64,000 nucleotides of DNA, from NCBI RefSeq assembly GCF_037975245.1, contig NC_092571.1, positions 14,751,917 to 14,815,916 on the forward strand. Direction: 5' to 3'. Under the pieces are notes generated by a model that had not been told where the DNA came from, did no database searches, and saw nothing but the letters and a program-made list of their open reading frames with translations. Of this stretch, positions 25,601 through 33,495 are shown piece after piece. This DNA is from Apostichopus japonicus. Taxonomy: Eukaryota > Echinodermata > Holothuroidea > Aspidochirotida > Stichopodidae. A program made the translations under genes and the position numbers. Position 1 is the stretch's first letter. Every line of letters begins with the position of its first letter.

Positions 25601-26351
25601 TCACTGGATGGAAAACATAGGCAAGAAATCCACAAAGGGTGGTGGTAAGTAGAAGTAGTACAACATACTTCCTTGGCAATGGATCACATTGTCTTGATAA
25701 GAAAGAATATAATTAGTCCCTCAGTCAAAGACTTACTGACTGGTGGTTGGTCTCTGCATACTTTTTTTAAATTATGTAACTTTCACTCCCCCCCCCCCCT
25801 TTCCACGATACCTCTTGTTTTGTTCAGTAGTGGATTCATTATCATCTTTGCAGTAGGATTGGATTGATCCCTATTATCCCTTCCCTTAGCTTTTCTAATC
25901 ACATAAAGTACTCTTTTCAGCATTGGGTGGGGGGGCGGCCTCCGTTTGTATCTTGTATCCGAATGGTGGATATATATCGGCCTTTTGGTCCCCTACTCTT
26001 AGCCTGTTGCTTATCCCGTCATTAGCCTCTCTACCTTATGTAACCGGCAGCTTTATTTTACCGTCCAGCAACCTCCACTTCTGTTCTATTATCACTGTCC
26101 TTGTCCTATTTTTATTCACCCTCCCTATCTCATTCCAATCCCTCAGCCTAAGAATCACCAACTCAGTCTTTCCGGTAGCGTCCGTCTGCAGCGTGGACCA
26201 GATAGTGGATTGGTTCGACAGTCTCATGGCCTGCATGCATTGGAACGAACGAGAACAACAGAAATCTTTCAAACCCCGAGAGAGGCTCAGAAAAAGCCTG
26301 CCTGCGAACGGCAGCTCGGAAAAGCAAAGTAAGGCCAACGGCGGCGAATGA
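4587..26351 (+). CDS. NADK: NAD kinase, nine exons, 5' end not found
   Basis: The enzyme phosphorylates NAD+ to NADP+ using ATP and supplies the cytosolic NADPH pool. Exons: 4587-4673, 11223-11352, 14540-14648, 19978-20063, 21465-21567, 23335-23580, 24840-24997, 25562-25644, 26147-26351 (stop TGA 26349-26351). All junctions keep phase, giving about 401 codons. Family signatures seen: the GGDG loop ([15 protein letters not shown], exon 4), [11 protein letters not shown] (exon 5), LNEVVIDRG and VQGDG (exon 6), [20 protein letters not shown] (exon 7) and a C-terminal DWFDSL..CMHWN block. The first exon seen starts in mid-codon at a residue matching the human RTRSLHGP region near residue 62, so the N-terminal coding exon(s) lie upstream of 4587 or outside the window. 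It converges with TTI1. Confidence 0.96.
5048..5302 (-). mobile_element. SINE-A copy 2
   Basis: It has the same body and (CATA)n tail as the copy at 2704. Near its tRNA-like head about 20 bp are missing (the part covering GTGGTTAACGCCAG), so box A is damaged. Confidence 0.83.
6475..6800. repeat. Degenerate AT-rich tandem repeat, about 26-bp unit
   Basis: Repeats of the form ATTATGAATAACGAACCTTT with variable T runs, about a dozen copies, more diverged and shorter toward the right end. Confidence 0.85.
7263..7576 (-). mobile_element. TIR element family 1, copy 1
   Basis: On the - strand it starts CAGGGATGTGCTCA and ends TGAGCACATCCATG, an inverted repeat pair, and it is flanked on both sides by TATATA. 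Internal blocks such as ACCCTGGGAGAGGG and GCTGGGCG..GCCGCCC are shared with the copy at 60507. It has no coding capacity and is therefore nonautonomous. Confidence 0.8.
10391..10943. repeat. Minisatellite, about 37-39-bp unit, about 15 copies
   Basis: The unit is GTGTCTTTAATGGGGTACAC followed by TAGGGAGTAGTGTAGG, with indels between copies. The - strand is open across part of it ([11 protein letters not shown] repeats), which is a by-product of a unit that keeps frame locally. Confidence 0.92.
11223..11352 (+). CDS. NADK: NADK exon 2
   Basis: It follows a TTCACAG acceptor and ends at GAG|GTAGGT in phase 0. It encodes [19 protein letters not shown], then [19 protein letters not shown], matching human DPASQRLTWNKSPKSVLVIKK. 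It starts the kinase fold. Confidence 0.95.
11353..14539 (+). other. NADK: NADK intron
   Basis: It contains a poly-G tract (11778-11788) and a diverged direct duplication of about 365 bp (13756-14440). Nothing else was recognised. Confidence 0.8.
13756..14440. repeat. Diverged tandem duplication, about 365-bp period
   Basis: Blocks recur in the same order in both halves: AAAGTTTTAGACC/AAAAGTTTAGGAC, CTGAATGAAAG, TTTAATGAATTTGATT, AAGTCACATGTAA and TTAATGGCCGCCA/TTAATGGCCACCA. Confidence 0.8.
14540..14648 (+). CDS. NADK: NADK exon 3, whose 3' end seeds a tandem array
   Basis: It encodes [20 protein letters not shown] then [16 protein letters not shown], matching human MIVYVEKKVLEDP...CTFRED. 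It ends in phase 1 at GACG|GTAAGT. The last 37 nt and this donor recur ten more times downstream in the intron. Confidence 0.94.
14612..16490 (+). repeat. Exon-derived tandem array, 11 exon-end copies with splice donors
   Basis: Each unit holds the last 37 nt of NADK exon 3 and a donor-like site (GTAAGT or GTAGGT; GTAAGG in the last), then about 130 bp of intron. Copies start at 14612, 14787, 14962, 15138, 15303, 15467, 15643, 15808, 15972, 16147 and 16312. Spacing alternates between about 175 and about 165 bp according to an 11-bp AGACAATCACC indel. Exon-like parts are identical except one T>C in the last copy. A diverged intron-only partial unit follows to about 16508. Confidence 0.97.
16642..16750. 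repeat. 20-bp GC-rich tandem repeat, 5 copies
   Basis: The unit is TCTGATCCCCGAGGGCGGGG, repeated in strict 20-bp register inside AT-rich intron. Each unit contains the near-palindrome CCCCGAGGGCGGGG. Confidence 0.95.
18271..18955. repeat. 348-bp tandem duplication
   Basis: Two copies start at about 18271 and 18620. They share CATTTGAATAA, TCATAGCAAC, CAGCCAACACCTCAGTTC, GTCGCTCATTGCTGTCATCG and AGAAAGCGCAG in the same order, with small deletions in the second. Confidence 0.92.
19978..20063 (+). CDS. NADK: NADK exon 4, GGDG catalytic motif
   Basis: It follows a TTTAACAG acceptor and encodes [20 protein letters not shown] then YASSLFQE. The GGDG loop binds the nucleotide phosphates. It ends in phase 0 at GAG|GTAAGA. 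The junction gives FQEGTVPPV, one residue longer than FQGSVPPV as I recall the human protein. Confidence 0.95.
21001..21125 (+). mobile_element. SINE-B copy 1, tRNA-derived
   Basis: The head reads GCATGGCCTAGTGGTTAGGC (box A) and GGGTTTGAATCCC (box B). The body is TGGAGGCTGGAAGTTTTTTT..CAACTCACTACAATTTCAAT, followed by a TA-rich tail. The body is shared with 61743-61855. Confidence 0.82.
21118..21240. repeat. TA-rich microsatellite
   Basis: Two blocks of (TATA)n with interspersed C or G follow the SINE-B body and probably grew from its tail. Confidence 0.85.
21465..21567 (+). CDS. NADK: NADK exon 5
   Basis: It follows a CTCCAG acceptor and encodes [20 protein letters not shown] then [14 protein letters not shown], matching human SVPPVMAFHLGSLGFLTPF. 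It ends in phase 1 before GTGAGT. Confidence 0.96.
21568..23334 (+). other. NADK: NADK intron
   Basis: It has a (TC)n microsatellite at 21601-21621 and G-rich stretches near 22055-22082. Nothing else was recognised. Confidence 0.75.
23335..23580 (+). CDS. NADK: NADK exon 6
   Basis: It follows a CCTTAG acceptor. It encodes TLRSRLKC, a variable linker, then [29 protein letters not shown], ending in phase 1 at GATG|GTAAGT. The NEVVIDRG and QGDG motifs belong to the NAD-binding core. A degenerate copy of the exon end lies 140 bp downstream. Confidence 0.96.
23651..23716 (+). pseudogene. Duplicated end of NADK exon 6, possible cassette exon
   Basis: This 66-nt segment has a CACAG before it and GTAAGT after it, and its length is a multiple of three. 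In the phase left by exon 6 it reads [20 protein letters not shown] plus two glycines with no stop. It resembles the exon 6 end [18 protein letters not shown]. The downstream intron bases are also duplicated. Most differences change the amino acid, so it may be a decaying copy. Inclusion would put 22 residues between the QGDG and STPTGS motifs. Confidence 0.6.
24840..24997 (+). CDS. NADK: NADK exon 7, STPTGSTAY substrate-binding block
   Basis: It follows a TCGTAG acceptor and encodes [20 protein letters not shown] then [20 protein letters not shown] and [12 protein letters not shown]. It is nearly identical to the human catalytic block. It ends in phase 0 at AAG|GTAAGT. Confidence 0.97.
24998..26146 (+). 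other. NADK: Last two NADK introns around exon 8
   Basis: The two introns are 24998-25561 and 25645-26146. A poly-C tract lies at about 25787-25799. No transposable element was recognised. An open frame at 25923-26146 continues into the last exon but has no homology. Confidence 0.75.
25562..25644 (+). CDS. NADK: NADK exon 8
   Basis: It follows a TTCATAG acceptor and encodes [20 protein letters not shown] then QEIHKGW, ending in phase 2. The donor lies in GTGGTGGTAAGT, three GT dinucleotides spaced 3 nt apart and all in frame; the last, GTAAGT, is the best match to consensus and was chosen. Confidence 0.93.
26147..26351 (+). CDS. NADK: NADK terminal exon
   Basis: It follows a CCCTCAG acceptor. 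It encodes [20 protein letters not shown] then [19 protein letters not shown] and a basic tail ending ANGGE, stop at 26349-26351. Human has SISITTSCYPLPSICV..DWFESLAQCLHWN. An open frame runs on upstream into the intron to 25923 but has no homology there. Confidence 0.95.
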
Positions 26352-26953
26352 TCGTTCTACCTCTTCCGCTTGGTGGTTGAACCAAAGTTATTCCGAAAAT
26401 AGAACTGAGAAATGTTTCAAAGGAACGGAGCTGGGTTTTTGTTGTTTTGAGAAGAAAATGAGCCCAAAGATGATCAACTAACATGGCTAATTACTTAGAT
26501 AAGCGAAAAGAAAACAATAATTGAAAATGTATGACTTACAGATAGTACAAAGAAATTATTGTCATTATTGAAAGATGTTATGCAGTCACATAAAGTAATA
26601 GGGAATTGTTTAAACTTAAGTTTGGCATAGCAAATGAATACTTATATACATAACAGTATACCTAGGTGTGACACTGCCATGAATATTTATGACTTTACTG
26701 CTGTACAATCCCCTAATTAACCAAATTGTCTGTTTCTCTTGAGGTATTATACACAGTTTTGCTAAGACTAATTTCGTAGTTTATATTAAGTTAGGAGAAT
26801 TAATCACCATATGAAGAATCCTTATCCAGTGAACCATTTATAAATTTTGAAATTTATTTCTACTGCTCAATTTTGACCCTACTTGGTCCTTCTGGGTCAG
26901 TCACATGATTCTGTACATGAATAGACACAGTCACCATGATAGCCATGCTTATT

Positions 26954-27180
26954 AATCAGTTGGAAGATTCCTTTTTATGCTAATACCACTCTAAACTGTC
27001 CTCCCATGTCATGATTCAAAGCACTCATACTGACAGTAGGAACAGTTCCTAACATTTATCTTCTTGGTCGAAAAATGATACTCATACTGCTCGTACTGTC
27101 AGTAAGGGTGCATTGAATCATGATATTGGAGGACAGTATAGAGTGGTATTAGCATTAGGAAACTCTTCCAACTGGCTGAT
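26954..27180. repeat. Long imperfect inverted repeat, about 85-bp arms
   Basis: The left arm 26954-27038 runs AATCAGTTGGAAGATTCC..CTAATACCACTCTAAACTGT..GACAGTA. The right arm 27094-27180 is its reverse complement with a few mismatches (TACTGTCAGTA..GAGTGGTATTAGCAT..TTCCAACTGGCTGAT). The spacer is 55 bp. If it is inside the NADK 3'UTR the RNA would fold into a long hairpin. Confidence 0.92.
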
Positions 27181-28689
27181 AGAGTGGCTACAGCGATATA
27201 GAAAAGCTTGTCCCATATGTGATATTCTGATTCAAGGTTATGCACTGTTCTGTAACTATCTGTACCCCTCTGTAGGAGGTATTACTGTTCTCTTCTCATC
27301 TTAAAATGCGACCGTTAGTGTCATCTTTAAAATATGTTACTGGTGAGTTGTGGTTAGGTTTCATCTAGCTGCCCCCTCAGCGTGACAAAAGAAATGGGAT
27401 TAATACATTTACAGAAATTTTCCCAAGACTTCTAATCTCAGAGATGTTGAGGATGTAGTTTGTTTTTCCACACTGAATGAGGCAATAAATATCTAAAGGG
27501 AACAGAAAAGAAAGCAGTCAGTTTTAGTCAGAAGCCATTTACATGTTAGATGGAGCTGGTCTAGTCCTGTGGACTTAACTTCTTTTTTTCCCTCATAATT
27601 TTGAAGCTTATGCTAAGAAGAATGATGGTCTTTGGTGATTGATGTTCAGTGGGTGATTTTGAATGGAGGTAGGAAAATGGGGTACAGTGAAGGGGAATTT
27701 AAATTAGTGTAGATCAAAATGGTCTCACTAAATTGCAAATTTGAAAGAAGTTGCTGTGTGTATCTTGAAGAACAAGATTAAAACCTGTACAGAGAGAATA
27801 GTTGTCATTAAGGCAGTATAGTGAGAAAGGTATTGTGAATGGTAGATTAAAGCAGTTTACTGAAATAGGTGTGACAGCCTTCAAGGGTTGAATAAAGCAG
27901 TGTAGGGGGGATGTGTACTGTGCATGGTCGGTGACAGTATAGAGACTAAGGGTATCATGAATGATGGATTAAAGTAAGATAGTAATAAAGGTGTCTTGAA
28001 GGCAGGATCAATGCAGTTAGTGACAAAATGATTAATCCCATTGAAACAAAGCATTCCATTGAATATCCATGAAAATAAAATAACGAGGATAGCTAGTATA
28101 GCTTCAGTGGGATTTAAACTTGGAGCTAGGTAGCTCTTATTAAGAGAGGTGTGCTTTCTTTTCTTTTATCATTTCAGTACTATCACAATAGAAAGAGAGA
28201 GAGGGAGAAACAAAATAGCTTGTAATTTTATCATAATATGTCATAGTGTATTTTAATTAAATAATAATTATCCAAGATATATGCAAATTTGCAGCTTTAT
28301 GCTTTTAATGCAGTGCAATGATCTGTTTTCTTGCAATGTAGAGAGGTATTGGGTGGGTGGGGGGAGGTGGGGGGATGGAAAGGTTGAGGGTGTTGACCAT
28401 GAAGAGAATGTTGAGATAATAAGTTTGAATTACTGGGAGGGGTTAGCCTGGTCACATGCCTGTAATTCTTAACCAATTTGGCAACCTATCCATTGTGTTG
28501 TAATTCCAAGCAGGCAAAAGTTTTGTAGGGGTGTAACAGAGGTGTAACAAGTGTTGCTCTTTCACGGCTCCTGATGCATTTTGATTTTTTCAAAAAGTTT
28601 GTGTAATTTTGAAACTTTAAAACAAAACAGCTGAGTGCATCTTCAGGCAGGTACTTCATATGCTTTTACTATGTAGAGGATATATTTTA

Positions 28690-28960
28690 TAGGTAATTAT
28701 CAGTACCTCATAGGTACTTTTGAGGTACTTCAAAGGTATATTTGAGGTACTTCATTGGTACATTTGAGGTACTTTATAGGTACATTTGAGGTACTATATA
28801 GGTACATTTGAGGTATTTAATAGATACATTTGAGGTACTTCATAGGTAGTTTTGAGGTACTTCAAAGGTACATTTGAGGTACTTCATAGGTACATCGGGG
28901 TACTTCATAGGCAGTGTTGAGGTACTATATAGGTACATTTGAGGTACTGCATAAGTAGTT
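28690..28960. repeat. About 20-22-bp tandem repeat
   Basis: The unit is CATTTGAGGTACTTCATAGG followed by TA, about 12 copies with indels, becoming diverged to about 29060. Confidence 0.92.
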
Positions 28961-31900
28961 TTTAAGGGAAGCTTTGCGATAGTTTCTATAAGGTTCTTCA
29001 ATGGTATTTCAAAGGCACTTTTGTAGGTATTTTATAAACCCCTTTAGGGTACTTCATACATACTTTTGTGACAATTTGTAGATGCTTCAATTTTCAAAGG
29101 TATTTGGCATGCAAGGTACTTAATTGTTAATGAGGTACTTCTCAGGGGGTGCTGTCAGGTGTCACCGATGATCTCCAATGACAGAGCGTGGGTGTCCCAC
29201 AGGTGCATTGTGGGTGGAGTGTCCCATAATCATGTGCTACAATCCTCAATGGTTAATTTAACGGTCGTCAGTTATAGACCTCAAACGAAAATCTAGAAAT
29301 TCTAGTAATGGGGCACTGATGTTCAGATTTTCAAAAATCATTGTTATTACCACCCTCCAAGCACTTTGTGTAACTGAGACATTTAATAGTCGCACAGAAC
29401 ACTCCACAATGTATATATGGATATAGTATGGAGAAGAATGAACAGCCTCTAGGGATTGATACCCATGATGACCTATAAAGGAACGATGATGTACCTACAA
29501 ATACGATGTCACTATATTTCCACCGGAAGGAAAATTTGCATAAACGGGTAAAAAAAACCTACTGTATTAAAATCAGCCAAAAATGTTGGCTTTACCCATG
29601 TGTAACAGTCAGCTAAACAGTGGGATAACCAATTACGTGGACAACATGTATTCTAGGGCTCGGCACGTATAGAAGGACATTACATTTCAACTCATTTGGA
29701 AACATTCAGCTTTTAGAGTGCAGTAGGATTAGTTTAAGTAATTTGCCATACAGAAGGGAACGTTGAAAATGATTTCGTAGATTGGCAAAAAGGTCATAGG
29801 TTAGATTGAAGGAATTGTATTTCCTCTTTTACTAAATTTAAAAAAAAAAATAAAGCCCCGTAATGATTTGTGCCTCACTTCAGCTGCAACATAAAATAAT
29901 TGCATTATTAAAAATTTTTAGGCAATAGTTAGCTAGGATAACATTTGGTGCAATACGGAACTTGAATTATGGTATATTTCAACCTATTTTTCTTCTTTTT
30001 TTTTGGCTTCACTTTCTGAAACAGCCATAAACAAATATTTTTGCTAATGATTTCAACTATACTGCTTTTTTAAATGATTTTCATTTTATTTGAATATCTT
30101 TTGAGTTTCTTTACAAAAAGTATTACAGAAAGGATGACTTCTAGCATACATTAAGTGCTGATACGTAATGGTTCCAACAAACAATGTCCTAGTATCTACC
30201 TAATTCTAAATCAAAAACGTTTCATCAATGAAATATTTAAAACATTTCGACTGCTCCTTTTCAAGTCGAAGTCAATACCAGAAGTCATTCCTTGGTCCAA
30301 ACCTAATTGTTTAATGTTAGATCTATTGTTGTGGAAGACCTATCAATAGAACAATGTAAAACTACTGTTTTAACATAACTCCTGTGATCAGAGTAACAAA
30401 ACTTATGAAAATGATCTGTAACATCAAAACTAAATTTTGTTCTCTGGTTTCTTCAGTTAACATCAGTTTCATGCAAATGAGCAAATACTAAAAAAGAATT
30501 AGCTGATGTTAATGTTGTGTGGTAGGATACTCAAAACTACTGAAAGAGATAACTGAAGCTGACAGGAGGGCCTACCAGGGGCTTGAGAACTGTAAGAACC
30601 CTACATATGCCAGTAAAGCATGCTGTCAACAAGCCAAGCAGCAGTTGCAAAAATGTCCAGTACCAAGGCTGAATCAATATCAACCAATAAAGATTATATA
30701 TATCTCTGTAGACCAGCAGTCCTTATAAATAATACATTCTATGCAGCTTGGCTTAATTGTTCTTTCAGCCCCCCCCCCCCTCACGTTCCTACTTTTGAGA
30801 TGGTGCATTAAACAGGTTTCCAAGCATCGTGCACAACTATCAGTAACATCTCTTCTGATGTATCACCTGCTCTTCCCTTCCATGTGACCAGAAATGACAT
30901 CAGAAAGGGCTAAAAACCATCCATCCATCTTGTCACATCAGCCCTGACATTCTTTTTCTTCTATTGCATGTATTGCTGGGTTTGTATGTTTTTGTTTGTT
31001 ATATATGGTATGCTCTACTGTTTGTGACAGCAATAGAGGCTGATTAATTAAAAAAAATTTCAATTGTGGTGATGCTTCAAGAAATGGTGAAATTAGGAGA
31101 GAAGCTGAATATGTAAATTAGAAAAAACATATATAAAATATTATTATATAGTAGTCGGAAAATTGACATTCCTAATTTTTTTTATAGATTTATACATATT
31201 TTTAACAACACTGCCTTCCAGAAAGGAAAAAAAAAGAGAGAAAACCATATGGCCAGTCAGCTGGAGGTTTATGTGAAGTGCATACATGTAATGCTGATGT
31301 AATGCTGTTACCATGATGCAAATCCCACTTCTGTAACCATGTGTATTTCAAGTAAAAAACTTCGCTTGGAGGGTCGGCGTTGCCCTTCAGGTTGTATAAA
31401 ACGATGCAACTGATTAGGTTGTCTTTTTCTTTATAAGATCTGCCCTGGTGTTTTTGTTGTTATTTTGTTATTTTTAATGAGGAAAATGCTGCTAACATGT
31501 TAAGAGGGTTAACTAATTAATTATGGTAGAAAATTCACAAAAGTTATCATGCTTTACTTTTAATGACAAGTTTGATAAGATATATTTGCTTATTTTAAGT
31601 TGTTTGGTTGTCTGCTCATGTTTACTTTTGGTGCTCAGTAGTTCTTGTGATGATGATACTTTCTTCCTTTCATGGTGTGTGTCTGTGTGCTTTGATATTA
31701 TGTTTGGAATAAACCAGAATTTTGTGTGTTAGAAGAGGTCAGAGGTCATCAGTATTGCAACAAAAGTTCAGCTGCTAAAACATTTTAGAAAGTGCTTTTC
31801 CATAGTTTCTGACTGTCCTATTTAGTAGTTTATTTTCAGGCCATTGAAGATGTGTCAAATTAAAGTCTCAGTGAGATAATAATGCATTGAGATTGTCTGC

Positions 31901-33378
31901 AGAATAATTCTTGAAGTTTGAACATATTTCTTTGACCAATTTTTCTGGGGGGAATTTCTAGCATCTTTTGAGGCAATACTGATGTCCGTTAATAATGTGG
32001 GTTGGTTATCTTTGATGATTCAGTCACTTGTGATTAACTTTTTCAATATTTTATGATCAGGTATGTCCCAGTGATTTTAACCTGTACCACCATTGTGCAT
32101 ACCGGGTACCATTTGGAAGGGATCACCTCACATGTTGGTTGTCTAAGCCTAAAATCTGCACTATTCCGTTTCCAAGGTGTCGTCATGACACTACAGGACA
32201 ACATGAGATTTACCATGATGTAATCCCTCTGCTCTTGTCATTTCATTGGTAGCTTTTCAATCACCTTTGACCTACCATCTCGTCTAATTCTAGAATTATT
32301 TGGAAATATCATGGACTGTCAGAATCTCCAGAACGGCACTTTCGAAAACTTCTAGCAATTTTTGTTTTCAGCGTGCTTAGCTTTTGGAACATTCGGTAGT
32401 GCTGACTTTTTTTAAAGAAATGTAGTTGTTCACAGTAAGCTCCCTTTTAAAACTTATAATAACAAAAAAAACGTTTGAAAGATGTTCGCTTAATCCTGAA
32501 AAGTTGCAAGCAGAGCTCTGATAAGGCTTTTGGGATTATCTAGATTTTCGGCCAGCTTTATTTAACATTTATTTGGTAGAGGTTCATTTTTTTGCATTTT
32601 CAGATTCAAACCAGAGAATAAATGATAGTCGGCAGTATTTTATGATTCTTTCAATTTTATTTTGTTTTTTTTATATTTTTTTTATGTCCTGCGAGACCTT
32701 TAGGGGACAATCAGAACCCCCCTTCCACCTCCCACTGCCATTATGAATAACCCTCCCACATTAGCAGTATCCCTCCTCATAATCACATCCTACACCCATC
32801 AGGAATATCCCATGAGTTCATGATCAACTTACTTCCACAAATATTAAAACAAGCTTTCCAGAGCATTAGCAACATCAATATTTTATTGAGCCAAGGTTTC
32901 TACCTGGTCAAGAATACAAGAATGGCATCTGTAGTTCGAGACAAGACAAAGACATCAAGACACACAAATGTCCTCCTAGCCGTGTGGAATGTATTTGTGT
33001 CCTCTACCATTACAACCATCACCGCTAGTCAATCCTGTGGAAACAGGATTTCTCGGGGTACAATAGCATAGCCATGAGTAGTGTCATATCCTGCCTCCTT
33101 CCACCCTCCCCCCCACCCCCCCCTCATGCCCAACCTTCCAGCTGTGTGTGAGGATCCTTTGGTTAAAGTCCATCATAGCACCTCCCTCGCCATCCTCTGC
33201 CTCCAACCTGGATCCCTTCGGTAAGTGGTTCTCTTGTAAATTTGATGTCGTTCATCCCCTGGGCTTGGGGAAACAGGGATGGATCCTACATGCACAGACA
33301 GGTAGCTTCATGATTGAACGTTTGTAAAATTCCTGGTTCCTATTTTTTGTCCAGTGTTGCTTGAGATTTCAGGTCCAC

Positions 33379-33495
33379 TCAGCCTTCACCACTTTTCAGT
33401 ATTTCTGTAGCGGCGAAGGCTCTAAGTCCTTGTATTTCCTGAAGTAAGGTTCGACAGTTGCCTTCAAACTCCTTCGCCCTCCCATAGGTTGGGAA
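33379..33495 (-). CDS. TTI1: TTI1 terminal exon 23
   Basis: It follows a CTTTCAG acceptor and encodes FPTYGRAKEFEGNCRTLLQE then IQGLRAFAATEILKSGEG and a TGA at 33379-33381. It is weakly similar to the human end (TTNVLQLLKELQ) with an extended tail. Phase 0 fits exon 22. Confidence 0.8.
   Translation of the reverse strand, partial: FPTYGRAKEFEGNCRTLLQEIQGLRAFAATEILKSGEG

Larger units (their letters stand above)
26352..33378. other. Convergent intergenic region with both 3'UTRs
   Basis: It lies between the NADK stop and the TTI1 stop. The + strand has AATAAA at 27484 and 27891, and the - strand has AATAAA at about 32656-32661, all possible poly(A) signals. An inverted repeat (26954-27180) and a tandem array (28690-28960) are present. 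No gene could be supported elsewhere; frames at 30519-30728, 31523-31732 and 32820-33071 show no recognisable protein. Confidence 0.65.

Noticed and set aside
25923-26351. 142-codon frame that looks like a single protein
   Set aside because: Only 26147-26351 matches NADK. The upstream part is the intron 3' end that happens to be open; phase and a CCCTCAG acceptor place the real exon start at 26147.
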